Assembly (NCBI RefSeq): GCF_029868385.1
Contig: NZ_JARWNX010000062.1
Coordinates: forward strand, 62,001-126,000
Direction: 5' to 3'
DNA: 64,000 nucleotides
DNA from: Nocardia cyriacigeorgica
GTDB taxonomy: Bacteria > Actinomycetota > Actinomycetes > Mycobacteriales > Mycobacteriaceae
Part shown: positions 34,910 through 44,143 of the stretch, in pieces
How the letters are laid out: every line of letters begins with the position of its first letter
Position numbering within the stretch: the first letter of the stretch is position 1
The notes under the pieces: generated by a model
What the model was told of the DNA's origin: nothing
Database searches by the model: none
The model's input: the letters and a program-made list of their open reading frames with translations, nothing else
Position numbers and translations under genes: made by a program

Positions 34910-35451
34910 TGGTCGCGAAAGCCGCTGTCTTGCAGACCGGGCGGTTCGTCCCTGAGATCTCACGCCTGTCGCACCGTCACCCTCGGCCGAAGCCACAACT
35001 GGGGGCGAAATCGCAGATCACCTGCGCAAACCGTGATCTCGAGCCCCGATCGCCCACCGATATCGGCAGTCGCTGCCATCCTGCACCATATGCCCGATCG
35101 CGCCGCTGGGCACCGCTGGCAGCCGGTGCACGGCGGGTTCCACGTGAATCACCACTCCCCCAGGCGGATTCGCCTCTCACGACGCCGACATGACGCGTCG
35201 ATCCATGGCAACGTGGTCTCCGGCGCTCAATGGGCGGGCTGCCGGCGTGGTCGGGCGCACGACCCCGCGGTTGCGGAAAGTCGGTAGTACGCATGACGTT
35301 TTCGAGTGCCGCGGAGGCACACCGTCATCGTCAGGGCATGGGCCGCCCGGCACTGCTGGCAGCGGCCCATGCCCTGACGCGTCGCATCCGTCGATCAGTT
35401 GCTCATCAGCTCACTGCCGACACGGACCGTGGGGCCGACGAGATGGCGCGT
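34910..35451. other. 542-bp gap without a credible gene, with hairpins
   Basis: No frame here shows good codon use or a start with ribosome-binding site. AGATCAC/GTGATCT (35015-35039) is a 7-bp inverted repeat with an 11-nt loop. A short GCAGCCGGTGCAC segment occurs both at 34881 and near 35119. The main structure is the 17-bp hairpin at 35329-35379. It may hold a decayed gene or an unrecognised RNA. Confidence 0.4.
35329..35379. terminator. Long perfect hairpin (17-bp stem)
   Basis: CGTCAGGGCATGGGCCG (35329-35345) pairs perfectly with CGGCCCATGCCCTGACG (35363-35379) around a 17-nt loop. It is 73 bp beyond the phosphatase stop on the minus strand and may end that transcript, but the distance and stem length are unusual for a terminator. 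Confidence 0.45.
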
Positions 35452-36168
35452 TCAGGCGGCGGGATGGCCGTCCCACGAGACGAGCTTCCAGCCTTTCGCC
35501 GGGCTGCCCTTCACGACCACCTGGCCGGTGTTGTGCAGCGGGTCGGATTGCAGCTTGCTCATATCGGGATTGGAGACCGACATGAGTGCCCAGAACATGA
35601 TGGCGCCGCCATGGGAAAAGATCACCGCACGCTTGCTGCCGCGGTCCTGGATGTCCTGGATGGAATCGTCCATGCGCTTCTTGAACTCGTGGCCGTTGAT
35701 CGAGCCGGGGATCCGGGCGTCCAGGTTGCCCTGCAACCACTGGATCGGTGCGGCCAAGTAACCGTCTCGCGCGTCTTTCTCCGGTGTGCCCTCGTAGATG
35801 CCGGCCTCGATCTCGTGCAGTCCCTCTTCGACGACTGTTGAAAGACCACACAGCTGCGAGGTCGGCTCCGCCGTCTGTTGGGTCCGAACCATCGTCGATG
35901 CGTACACGCCGTCGAACTTGCAATCGGCCAGCAGCTGGGATACCGCAGCGGCTTGCGCCCGCCCCTTCTCGGTCAGCTGGGGTCCCGGAACAGAAGTGTC
36001 GATCAGACCGGAATTGTTGCCGGCCGATTCGCCGTGGCGGACAAAGGTGAGAAACATTTCACCGGTCTTCGGCGCTGCGGCCGCGCTACCTGCTCCGGCT
36101 GCCATGAGCGCCACCGCCGCGATGATCGCTGCGATCATCGCGAACAGGCGAGACTTCATCAGATTCAT
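35452..36168 (-). CDS. Secreted histidine-phosphatase (phosphoglycerate-mutase-like) protein
   Basis: A 238-aa protein with an N-terminal signal peptide (KSRLFAMIAAIIAAVALMAAG, cleavage likely after SAAAA). The catalytic motif is FVRHGESAGNN, with the second His in VIFSHGGA. This is the branch-1 histidine-phosphatase superfamily; being exported, it is more likely a phosphatase for an outside substrate than a glycolytic mutase. ATG 36168 with GAGGGAG upstream; the longer frame is ruled out because the signal peptide would be buried. Confidence 0.82.
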   Translation of the reverse strand: MNLMKSRLFAMIAAIIAAVALMAAGAGSAAAAPKTGEMFLTFVRHGESAGNNSGLIDTSVPGPQLTEKGRAQAAAVSQLLADCKFDGVYASTMVRTQQTAEPTSQLCGLSTVVEEGLHEIEAGIYEGTPEKDARDGYLAAPIQWLQGNLDARIPGSINGHEFKKRMDDSIQDIQDRGSKRAVIFSHGGAIMFWALMSVSNPDMSKLQSDPLHNTGQVVVKGSPAKGWKLVSWDGHPAA

Positions 36169-36484
36169 AGGGACTCCCTCGTGCATATGGGTCAGGCCAC
36201 ACCGAGTGGCCGGAGTCACACTAAGATCGGCTCGGCAGGGCCCCCAGAACCCGTCCCGGTGGGCGGGAACCTTCGGACCCGTTGTCACCCGCCGACACCG
36301 CGGGCTTCGCCGAAACGATCAGCACCGACCAGGCAGTAGCCGTGTACCGCTGCTCCTGGCACCCCCGAGGCGACGGCGCTCGATCTGCTGCGGGCCACCG
36401 GTACCGAGCGGTCGACGACCCTGAACGCGTGAACCCCGGTCCTGCGGTGGCGGCCGGTCCACTCGCACTCGATATGGTCGAACG
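36169..36484. other. 316-bp divergent gap
   Basis: Lies between the divergent secreted phosphatase and HAD hydrolase genes. It contains the phosphatase ribosome-binding site at one end and TATGGT at 36473-36478, 6 nt before the GTG of the HAD gene, at the other. Nothing else convincing was seen. Confidence 0.4.
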
Positions 36485-37132
36485 GTGACCTGGACCGTCG
36501 GCTTCGACCTCGATATGACCCTCATCGACTCGCGACGCGGTGTCGCACGTGCGATCGACGTCGTTGCCGCCGACTACGGCCTGGAACTGCGTGGTAGCGA
36601 ACTAGCCGAGCGACTCGGGCCGCCGCTGGCGATGATCCTCGCCGATGCCGGTGCGCCCGAAGCGCTGATCCCGGAGCTGGTGGCCCGGTATCGGGAGCTG
36701 TATCCCGAGGTCATCGCGGAGGTCCCGGCGATGGCGGGCGCCGACGCCGCGATCGATGCGGTCGCCGACGCGGGTGGTCGGCTGCTGGTGGTCACCGGTA
36801 AGTACCAGCCGCATGCCGAACTGCACGTCGGTCATCTCGGCTGGCCCGTCGACATCGTCGCCGGTGAGCTGTGGTCGGAGGGCAAGGCCGCGGCGCTGCG
36901 AGAGCACGGTGCGCGGATCTTCGTGGGCGATCACGCCGGGGATATGCGCGGAGCCCGCGCCGCGGGCGCGTACGGGGTCGGGGTCGTGACCGGGCCCTGC
37001 ACGGCCGAGGAGCTGTGGGCGGCGGGGGCCGATGTCGTACTCGCCGATCTCACCACGTTCCCGGAGTGGTTTGCCGGGTTCGACGGCGTATCGGACGCGC
37101 CCGCTCGTCCGTGCGCGCGGACTCGCCCCTGA
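36485..37132 (+). CDS. HAD-superfamily hydrolase, phosphoglycolate-phosphatase-like
   Basis: A 215-aa soluble phosphatase. GFDLDMTLIDS contains the nucleophile Asp and general acid; LLVVTGKYQPH is motif II with Thr; GDHAGDMRGARAAGA is the metal-binding motif IV. A helical cap lies between. It hydrolyses a small phosphorylated metabolite, possibly phosphoglycolate, which would suit a RuBisCO-bearing organism, but the gene is far from the cbb operon. GTG 36485 is preceded by TATGGT at 6 nt and no ribosome-binding site, a leaderless start. Confidence 0.78.
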   Translation: MTWTVGFDLDMTLIDSRRGVARAIDVVAADYGLELRGSELAERLGPPLAMILADAGAPEALIPELVARYRELYPEVIAEVPAMAGADAAIDAVADAGGRLLVVTGKYQPHAELHVGHLGWPVDIVAGELWSEGKAAALREHGARIFVGDHAGDMRGARAAGAYGVGVVTGPCTAEELWAAGADVVLADLTTFPEWFAGFDGVSDAPARPCARTRP

Positions 37133-37177
37133 CCATCGAGTCGCTGTCGAGTGCGGGCGCAGGTGTCGGCGACGATG

Positions 37178-37283
37178 AGGTAGGGCCAGGCCGAGTCAGG
37201 TTGGGCTTGGTCAGGCCGGGTCGAGTCGAGTCAGCCGGACCGGGCGGGTCGGGCCGAGTCAGGCCAGGGCGAGTCAGGTCAAT
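37178..37283. repeat. Low-complexity GAGTCAGG-type repeats
   Basis: Short units such as GGCCGAGTCAGG, GGTCGAGTC, GCGAGTCAGG recur about six times in ~105 bp between the HAD and methyltransferase genes. Spacing is irregular. No coding capacity is evident. Confidence 0.5.
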
Positions 37284-37332
37284 GGTGGCAGCGCGGCGTA
37301 GTCACGGCGAGATCTGTTGACGGGCAACCCCG

Positions 37333-37338
37333 TACCGT
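37333..37338 (+). promoter_or_regulatory. TACCGT box, leaderless promoter of the methyltransferase
   Basis: TACCGT is followed by 7 nt and GTG at 37346. No ribosome-binding site is present. Confidence 0.45.
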
Positions 37339-37345
37339 GGATCGG

Positions 37346-37924
37346 GTGAGCACAGATCCGTACTGGAATCACAACACCCACTACCATCCCTGGCTGATCG
37401 CGCAGGTGCCCGAGGCGGCGCGGACGGCGCTCGATGTCGGCTGTGGGGACGGTCTGTTGGCGAGCAAACTCGCCACCCGCTGTGAGTCCGTGCTCGGCGT
37501 CGACGTGGATGCGCAGATCATCGCCGGGGCCACCGTTGCGGCGAATGTTCGTCTCGCTCAGGCCGATTTTCGGGAGCTGAACCAGACCTTCGATGTGGTG
37601 ACGGCGGTGGCGACCCTGCATCATGTGCCGCTGGCCGAAGGAATGGCGGCGCTACGTGATCTCGTGGCGCCCGGCGGCACATTGGCCGTGGTGGGATTGT
37701 GGAAGATGAGCCCGCGCACCGACGCCGGGTATCTGCCGTTGCTGCCCGCGATCTGGGCCATCGACAAGCGGCGCGGCGGCACCACCGACCCGGGCTGCGC
37801 CCTGCGCGATCCCGAGGACACGTTGGCCGAGATCCGGGCGGCCGCCGCCGACCTGCTGCCGGGTGCGCGGATCAGACGCAGGCTGCTGTGGCGCTACACG
37901 CTGCTGTGGCGTAACCCCGCCTGA
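37346..37924 (+). CDS. Class I SAM-dependent methyltransferase
   Basis: A 192-aa small methyltransferase. LDVGCGDGLLASKLA is the SAM loop, LGVDVDAQII the acidic second strand, and FDVVTAVATLHHVPL motif IV/post-I. The C-terminal part (RRRLLWRYTLLWRNP) is basic and typical of a common actinobacterial family of unknown substrate. GTG 37346 chosen by the leaderless layout; an in-frame GTG at 37337 lies inside the promoter box. Confidence 0.8.
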   Translation: MSTDPYWNHNTHYHPWLIAQVPEAARTALDVGCGDGLLASKLATRCESVLGVDVDAQIIAGATVAANVRLAQADFRELNQTFDVVTAVATLHHVPLAEGMAALRDLVAPGGTLAVVGLWKMSPRTDAGYLPLLPAIWAIDKRRGGTTDPGCALRDPEDTLAEIRAAAADLLPGARIRRRLLWRYTLLWRNPA

Positions 37925-37937
37925 CCGCTCCGATCGT

Positions 37938-38810
37938 TCAGCGCAGCTGCTCGATCACCGGTGCGAACGCGTCCATATCCGGTTCGAGCACGGTGATGTA
38001 GGTCAGGCCGAAACGCTCGCGCCGCTCACGCAGACGCGCGGCCATCTCGGCAGGGGTGCCGAACAGCAGCGTCGGCAGTTCATCCGCTGCTTCGTCGGGC
38101 AGCAGCGAAGCGACCTTCTCGAGGGCGGCGGCGCGTTCACTCGGCCCGGCCACCACTTGGACGAGGATATTGAGTTCGACGTCGGTGACGCGCTCCCCCA
38201 GCAGCTTTCGCACATATTCGACCCGCTCGACGGTGTCCGCCACACCCGCCAACTGCAAGGGCCCGTCGCGCCGCGCCGCCGCACCGGTGAACGCCACCAC
38301 GTCGGCATGGGTGGCGGCGAGCTTCAGCAGCCGATCGCCCCAGCCCGCGATGAGCAGCGGCGGGCCGCCCGGCTGCACCGGACGCGGCTGATACTCGGGG
38401 TCGGCGAACAGTGTGCGCAGCGTGGCGACCGTGTTCTCCAGCTGCGCTACCCGCTGACCGCCGCTGCCGAACGGGATACCCGCCGCCTCGAACTCGGCCC
38501 GCACATAACCGGCGCCGAGTCCCAACTCCACCCGCCCATCGGTGAACTGGTCGACACCCGCCACATCGCGGGCCAACAGCACCGGGTTGTAGAACGGCGT
38601 GTTCAGCACGAAAGTGTTGAGCCGGACGCGTTCGGTGGCCTCGGCGGCGAGCACCATCGACGGAAACGGCGCCGGCAGGCCGAGATGGTCGGCCACCCCG
38701 ACCACGTCATAACCCTGCGCCTCGGCCCGACGGCATTTGGCGATCCACGCCTGCCTCGACTCCGGGACAACCATGTTCACACCGAACCGGAACTCACGCT
38801 GCGCAGTCAC
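37938..38810 (-). CDS. LLM-class F420-dependent oxidoreductase
   Basis: A 290-aa luciferase-like TIM-barrel protein: FGVNMVVPESRQAW, VVGVADHLGLPAPFP, VLNTPFYNPVLLARDVA, ELGLGAGYVRAEFE. The group in actinobacteria mostly uses F420 rather than FMN; the substrate is unknown. GTG start at 38810. Convergent with the methyltransferase. Confidence 0.78.
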   Translation of the reverse strand: MTAQREFRFGVNMVVPESRQAWIAKCRRAEAQGYDVVGVADHLGLPAPFPSMVLAAEATERVRLNTFVLNTPFYNPVLLARDVAGVDQFTDGRVELGLGAGYVRAEFEAAGIPFGSGGQRVAQLENTVATLRTLFADPEYQPRPVQPGGPPLLIAGWGDRLLKLAATHADVVAFTGAAARRDGPLQLAGVADTVERVEYVRKLLGERVTDVELNILVQVVAGPSERAAALEKVASLLPDEAADELPTLLFGTPAEMAARLRERRERFGLTYITVLEPDMDAFAPVIEQLR

Positions 38811-38924
38811 TGTTCTTGTCTACCAGGGCGGTAGCCCCGGCGCAGGGGCACGAGAGCCCCGGGGTGTTCGTCCGGTCCACCGAGGTTTGCCGCCGAGGTA
38901 ATTCCGCCATCAGCGCTGCGGAGC

Positions 38925-40100
38925 TTGCGTCCGCTGGTTCCGGCACGCATTCTTGGGCACGTGTTCGTCGCGCCCCGTTACGGAACGGGTTCCCTGTCCG
39001 ATCTCTTCCCCTCCGTGCTCGCCGGATTCGGCGTACCGGCCGAGCACGATCGGCTCGGCCTCGGGCTCGGCGTCGACCGGGTGTGCGTACTGCTGATCGA
39101 TGGGCTGGGCGCGGAGGCGCTGGCGGCGCACGCCGAGGTGGCACCGTTCCTGTCGAGCCTGGCGCCCGGGGTGCTGACGGCCGGTTTCCCGACGACGACC
39201 GCGACCAGCGTGAGTTCTCTCGGCGCCGGAGTGCCGCCCGGCGAGCACGGCATCGTCGGCTATCTGCTGCGGGTGCCGGGGCAGGAGCGGTTGTTCGATC
39301 CGCTGGGCTGGCGCCTGTTCGGCGCGCGGCACAAGGGCGATCTGCTCGAGGAGCTGGTGCCCGAGGAGTTCCAGCCCGGTGCGACGGTCTTCGAACGCGC
39401 TGCCGCGCACGGCATCACCGTGACGCAGGTGGCGCCCCGATATCAGGCGGGTTCCGGGTTGACGCGGGCGGTGCTGCGCGGATGCGAGTTCCGGCCCAAT
39501 GTCTCCATCGGCGATCTGGTGGCCGGTACGGTGCAGGCGCTGACCGCCGCGCGCTCCCTGGTGTACGCCTACCACGGGGACCTCGACACCACCGGGCACG
39601 TACGCGGCCCGTCCTCGGAGGCGTGGTTGCTCGAACTCGCGCACGTCGATCGGATCGCCGCCGATATCGCCGAACGTATGCCCGCCGGTTCGGCGCTGAT
39701 CGTCACCGCCGATCACGGCATGGTGGAACTCGGCACACGCGTCGATTTCGACAGTGCGGCCGATCTGCGTGCGGGCGTGCAGCGGCTCGGCGGTGAACCG
39801 CGCGCACGCCATGTGTACACCGCCGACGGCGCGACCGAGCAGGTGCGGTCCGCCTGGAGCGAGACGCTCGGCACCGGCTTCCAGGTGTTGGCCCGCGATG
39901 AGGTGATCGACCGCGGCTGGTTCGGCCCCACGGTATCGCCGCGGGTCTACGACCGCATCGGCGATCTCGTGGTGGTGGCCCGCGATACCGGTGGCGTGGT
40001 GCGTACCGATGCCGAACCGCTGCAATCGGCGCTGCCCGGCCATCACGGTTCGCTGACCCCGGCTGAGATGAACGTCCCACTCCGTGTGTTCGCCGGTTGA
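38925..40100 (+). CDS. Alkaline-phosphatase-superfamily nucleotide pyrophosphatase / phosphodiesterase
   Basis: A 391-aa metal-dependent enzyme with no signal peptide. VCVLLIDGLGAEAL has the first metal Asp, AGFPTTTATSV the Thr nucleophile, YHGDLDTTGH, IVTADHGMVE and PGHHGSLTPAE the remaining metal ligands. This matches the nucleotide pyrophosphatase/phosphodiesterase branch. Start is uncertain: TTG 38925 gives the full family N-terminus but has only a weak ribosome-binding site. Confidence 0.8.
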   Translation: MRPLVPARILGHVFVAPRYGTGSLSDLFPSVLAGFGVPAEHDRLGLGLGVDRVCVLLIDGLGAEALAAHAEVAPFLSSLAPGVLTAGFPTTTATSVSSLGAGVPPGEHGIVGYLLRVPGQERLFDPLGWRLFGARHKGDLLEELVPEEFQPGATVFERAAAHGITVTQVAPRYQAGSGLTRAVLRGCEFRPNVSIGDLVAGTVQALTAARSLVYAYHGDLDTTGHVRGPSSEAWLLELAHVDRIAADIAERMPAGSALIVTADHGMVELGTRVDFDSAADLRAGVQRLGGEPRARHVYTADGATEQVRSAWSETLGTGFQVLARDEVIDRGWFGPTVSPRVYDRIGDLVVVARDTGGVVRTDAEPLQSALPGHHGSLTPAEMNVPLRVFAG

Positions 40101-40171
40101 GCACCGGCGCCACCTAAGCTGTAGCCGACGGCCGGGCGATGAGGCCCGGCGAGCCGACCAGGAGGACCACA

Positions 40172-40492
40172 ATGAACGCCACCATCGCACGGACCGGCCT
40201 CGCCTGTGTGGGCGCGGCCGCCGCGCTGTTGCTGGTCGGCTGCAACGACATCGAACGCGCGCTCAACAGCGGTGGCGACACCCCGTGCCGGGAGTACGTG
40301 CAGCAGGACCCCGACACCAAGCGGATGACGATCACCAAGTTCATCAAGCAGAACTCCGGTATCGATTCCGAGCCAGCGGGCACCGCCGTCGACGCCACCA
40401 TCATCCAGGTCGACCTGCTGTGCGGCGCGCAACGCAATGCGGAGACCCCGATCAAGAACGCCGACGTGGCAGGCATTTTCGTCACCAAATAG
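40172..40492 (+). CDS. Small lipoprotein, HdeA-like
   Basis: A 106-aa protein with a signal peptide and lipobox LLLVGC, so anchored outside. The mature part has two Cys (TPCREYV and DLLCGAQ) about 55 residues apart that could form a disulfide, with charged helical text between. Spacing and composition recall the HdeA acid-stress chaperone fold found in some actinobacterial lipoproteins; this is tentative. ATG 40172 has AGGAGG 7 nt upstream. Confidence 0.65.
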   Translation: MNATIARTGLACVGAAAALLLVGCNDIERALNSGGDTPCREYVQQDPDTKRMTITKFIKQNSGIDSEPAGTAVDATIIQVDLLCGAQRNAETPIKNADVAGIFVTK

Positions 40493-40517
40493 CCGCACGC
40501 GACAGCTGGTCACCCCA

Positions 40518-42242
40518 CTACCCGATCAATCGCCACCCCTGCGCGCGCTCGCGTTCGCGCCAGAACTCGGCGTACTTGCCGGGCCGCGCGATCAGCTCGT
40601 CGTGCGTGCCGCGCTGCACGATCCGCCCCTCGTCGAGCACGAGGATCTGATCGGCGGATGCGATGGTGTGCAGGCGGTGGGCCACCACCAGCAGGGTGCG
40701 GTCGGCGGCGAAGGCGCGCATCGCATCGGTGATCGCGGCCTCGTTCTCCGGGTCGAGCGCGGCGGTCGCCTCGTCGAACAGCACGATGGGCGCCTGTGTG
40801 ACCAACGCTCTGGCGATCGAGACACGCTGACGTTCGCCGCCCGACAGGCTCACCCCGCCCTCGCCGACGCGCGAGTTCCAGCCGTCGGGCAGGCGGTCGA
40901 CGATCTCGTCGACGCGGGCCAGCCGCGCGGCCGCCCGGATCTCCGCGGTGGTGGCCTCGGGTCGGCCGATCCGGATATTCGCCTCGATCGTGTCGTCGAA
41001 CAGGTACACATCCTGGAACACCATGGCCAGCTGCGCCATCAGCGCCTCGGTCGTCAGCTCACGCACATCGACCCCGCCCACATCGACGGCACCGGCGCCG
41101 GTGTCCCAGAACCGCGCCACCAGCCGCAATATGGTGGTCTTCCCGCCGCCCGAGGGGCCGACGATCGCGGTCACCGTGCCCGGCTCGGCGGTGAAGTCCA
41201 CCTCCCGCAGCACCTGACGTTCCCCGTACCCGAATCCGACGCCACGGAAGCTCACCTGCCCCGGCCGGACCGGATACCGCACCGAACCTTCGGGCAGCGG
41301 CCGGACCCTGCGGACCTCATCGATCCGGTCGATGGCTTCCGATGCCGTCCGCAGTGCGGCCGAATGGTCGACGAGTTCGATCAACGGTCCGGCGAAACGA
41401 GTCATCAGAACCAGCAGCGCGATCAGTTCGGCGGCATCGAGCGAACCGTCGAGCGCGAGCAGCACACCGAGGGCGATGAGCACCACGAACACCGCCTGCA
41501 CCGCGGTCGAGAAGGCCACCAGCGAGGCGACGGCGTTGCGGTTCATCGCACCGTATGCGCGTCGCTGCCCGGTGAGCGCGTCGTCGAGGAGCCGGTGATC
41601 GGCGCCGGTGCGGCCGAAGGCCCGCAGGACCGGCTGCCGCTGCGCGAATTCCACGACCCGGCCCGCCGCTTCGACCTCGGCGTCATCGATGGCGCCGAAG
41701 CTGCGGGTGATCGCGCGCTGTGCCCAGGTGTGCGCGGCGAACAAGACCAGACCCGCGGCCAGCAGCGCCGCCGCGAGCCGGGGATCGAAGGCGAACATAC
41801 CGAGGGCGACCACCACGGGGGTGGCCACGGCGGCGATGACCGGCTGCATGAGATGGGCGGGCACCGCGATGATGTTCGTCGTGCCCTGGGACATGGCGTG
41901 GGTGAGCCGTCCGGTGCGGTCGGTGTCGAACCAGCCCAGCGGCAACCGGGCCAACTGGTCGGCCACCCGGTGATGCAGTCCGAGCAGCAGATCATCGGCG
42001 ATGCGCTGGCCGAGCCTGGCCTGCCAGTAGTACACCGCGCTCGCCACCACGGTGGCGATCAGCAACACGGTGAGCCAGGGCAGCGCCGCGTCGGAATCGC
42101 CGTGCAACAGTGGGCGCAGCACCGGGACGAGCAGCAGCACGCACAGTCCCTGCACCACCGCGAACGCCACCATCGCGGCGACCCAGCGCAGGAAACGCGG
42201 CCGGTCACCGGGGTCGATCAGGTGAAACAGTTTGCCGATCAT
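40518..42242 (-). CDS. ABC exporter half-transporter, second subunit
   Basis: A 574-aa fused permease-ATPase. Six transmembrane helices in the first ~330 residues; Walker A GPSGGGKTT, signature LSGGERQRVS, Walker B IVLFDEATAALD, H-loop VAHRLHTI. ATG 42242 overlaps the stop of the other subunit as ATGA, so they form a heterodimer. Pairs of this type export drugs or act on siderophores (IrtAB-like); no siderophore-interaction domain is present here. Confidence 0.87.
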   Translation of the reverse strand: MIGKLFHLIDPGDRPRFLRWVAAMVAFAVVQGLCVLLLVPVLRPLLHGDSDAALPWLTVLLIATVVASAVYYWQARLGQRIADDLLLGLHHRVADQLARLPLGWFDTDRTGRLTHAMSQGTTNIIAVPAHLMQPVIAAVATPVVVALGMFAFDPRLAAALLAAGLVLFAAHTWAQRAITRSFGAIDDAEVEAAGRVVEFAQRQPVLRAFGRTGADHRLLDDALTGQRRAYGAMNRNAVASLVAFSTAVQAVFVVLIALGVLLALDGSLDAAELIALLVLMTRFAGPLIELVDHSAALRTASEAIDRIDEVRRVRPLPEGSVRYPVRPGQVSFRGVGFGYGERQVLREVDFTAEPGTVTAIVGPSGGGKTTILRLVARFWDTGAGAVDVGGVDVRELTTEALMAQLAMVFQDVYLFDDTIEANIRIGRPEATTAEIRAAARLARVDEIVDRLPDGWNSRVGEGGVSLSGGERQRVSIARALVTQAPIVLFDEATAALDPENEAAITDAMRAFAADRTLLVVAHRLHTIASADQILVLDEGRIVQRGTHDELIARPGKYAEFWRERERAQGWRLIG

Positions 42243-44008
42243 CGGGCGTGCTCCTTCGACAGCGATTGTGCGGCCCACATCCGTGCGTATTCGCCGTCGG
42301 CCGCGAGTAGTTCGTCATGGTTTCCGGTTTCGACCACGCGCCCATGCGAGAGGACCACGATGCGATCGGCGCCGCGGATGGTGTGCAGGCGATGCGCGAT
42401 CACCAGCAGGGTGCGGCCCGCGATCAACCGCGACAGCGCATCCTGCACCGCCGCTTCCGATTCCGGATCGGCGAACGCGGTCGCCTCGTCCAACACCAGA
42501 ATCGGCGCGTCGGCGACGATGGCGCGCGCGATCGCGATCCGCTGCGCCTCACCGCCGGACAGTTGCGCGTCGGCGCCGAGCACACTGGCGTAGCCGCGTG
42601 GCAGGGCGGTGATCCGATCGTGGACGGCGGCCGCGCGCGCCGCCGCTTCGATCGTGGCCTGCGCGGCATCGGGCCGCCCGAGCGCGATGTTGTCGGCGAT
42701 CGTGGTGCGCAGCAGCGACGTCTCCTGGAAGACGAAACCGATCATGCGGTAGAGATCCTGTTCGGCGATATCCCTGACGTCGACGCCCCCGATGCGCACG
42801 GCGCCCTCCTCGACGTCCCAGAACCGCGGAAGCAGCCGCGCCAACGTCGATTTGCCCGACCCGGAGGCGCCGACCAACGCGGTGACGCTACCGGGCGCCA
42901 AGCTGAGATCGACGCCGTCGACGGCGTAACCGCGGCCGTCATAGGAGAACCGGACCCGGTCGAATTCGACCTGCGTACCGCGGGGTGTCACCGAGTCGGG
43001 CGCGCTCGGCAGGACGGGCGTGGCCAGCACCTCGGCGACCCGTCCGGCCGCGGCTCGCGCGACCTGGATGGTCAGCGCACCGAATCCGAGGGCCAGCACC
43101 GGCGCACCGAGCCCGACCACGAGCATGGTGAATGCGATCAGCTCCACCGGATCGGTCCCGAGCCACACACCACCGCACAGCGCGACGACCAGCAGCACCG
43201 GCGGTGAGATGAGGACCGAGGAGATCGCCTCGAGTCGGTGTAGCGGTCCCATCCACTCACCGAGGAAGCGGGCCAGTTCGTCACCGGCGCGGCGATAGCG
43301 ATCCTTGGCGCTGCCCGCCTGCCCGAACGCCTTCACCACCGCGATTCCGTCGACATATTCGATGACCGCGGCGTCGACCTTCTCGAGTTCGGCGTTCCAG
43401 CGCGCCATTCTGGCCGCCTCGCCACGCGACATCAAGGCCGTCAGCGCGAACCACAGGATCAATGGGGCGAGGCACAGCAGCGCCAGCCGCCAGTCCAGGA
43501 CGAACAGATACACCAGCGCCACCACGGGTGTGAGCACCGCGGCGACCAGATCGTTGATCGCGTGCGCGACCAGATGGTGCACGGCGGCGACGTCATCGGT
43601 CAGTGCGCGCTTGACCCGCCCGGAACTGCGTTCGGTGAACCAACCGAGCCGAACGCGCCCCAGATGGTCGGCCATGGCGCGTCGCAGACTCGCGGCGACC
43701 TCGGCATCGGCGATATGGCTGATGGTGTAGGCGGCGGCCGCGCAGCCGGTCCGCACGACGAATCCGACGGCCGCGACGGCGACCCAACGCCAGACCGCGG
43801 CCGCGTCGACGGGGGCGTCGAGCAGTTCACGGGCGATCCCGACCACGGCGAAGTACGGCGCCAACCCGGCCAGCGCGCCCACCACTTGCAGCGCCGCCGC
43901 CAGCGCCAATCGGCCGCGCACGGGCGCGAGTGCGGTGCCGAGCCCCGCGCCGGTGGCCGCCGGTGGATGTTCGGCTGCCGTGGGCAGCTCCGAGACCGCG
44001 GTACTCAT
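42239..44008 (-). CDS. ABC exporter half-transporter, first subunit
   Basis: A 589-aa fused permease-ATPase. Walker A GASGSGKST, signature LSGGEAQRIA, Walker B ILVLDEATAFADPE, H-loop IAHRLHTI. Walker B is followed by AFADP where ALDP is usual, close to the 'degenerate versus consensus site' pattern of heterodimeric exporters. GGAGG lies 5 nt before ATG 44008, directly next to a palindromic operator. Confidence 0.87.
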   Translation of the reverse strand: MSTAVSELPTAAEHPPAATGAGLGTALAPVRGRLALAAALQVVGALAGLAPYFAVVGIARELLDAPVDAAAVWRWVAVAAVGFVVRTGCAAAAYTISHIADAEVAASLRRAMADHLGRVRLGWFTERSSGRVKRALTDDVAAVHHLVAHAINDLVAAVLTPVVALVYLFVLDWRLALLCLAPLILWFALTALMSRGEAARMARWNAELEKVDAAVIEYVDGIAVVKAFGQAGSAKDRYRRAGDELARFLGEWMGPLHRLEAISSVLISPPVLLVVALCGGVWLGTDPVELIAFTMLVVGLGAPVLALGFGALTIQVARAAAGRVAEVLATPVLPSAPDSVTPRGTQVEFDRVRFSYDGRGYAVDGVDLSLAPGSVTALVGASGSGKSTLARLLPRFWDVEEGAVRIGGVDVRDIAEQDLYRMIGFVFQETSLLRTTIADNIALGRPDAAQATIEAAARAAAVHDRITALPRGYASVLGADAQLSGGEAQRIAIARAIVADAPILVLDEATAFADPESEAAVQDALSRLIAGRTLLVIAHRLHTIRGADRIVVLSHGRVVETGNHDELLAADGEYARMWAAQSLSKEHAR

Positions 44009-44016
44009 GCATCCTC

Positions 44017-44043
44017 CGAAATTAGATCACTGTTCTAATTTCG
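44017..44043. promoter_or_regulatory. TetR-type operator before the ABC exporter operon
   Basis: CGAAATTAG and CTAATTTCG form perfect 9-bp arms around a 9-nt spacer, only 8 nt from the start codon and adjoining the ribosome-binding site. A repressor bound here would block transcription; the TetR gene lies directly upstream on the same strand. Confidence 0.65.
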
Positions 44044-44143
44044 AGTGTAGCGGCGATGACCGACCGTGCAAGGGGATGGGTCGCGGCCGGGATCCGGCTG
44101 TGCCGCGGACTGCCGCCGGGCGGGTCAGGATGCGGCGGCTCCG

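Noticed and set aside
35329-35379. Terminal inverted repeats of an insertion sequence
   Set aside because: The two arms are only 17 nt apart with no transposase or target duplication around them.
40437-42593. A 718-codon plus-strand frame
   Set aside because: Antisense to the ABC exporter genes; the product is rich in His/Arg/Gly with no domain.
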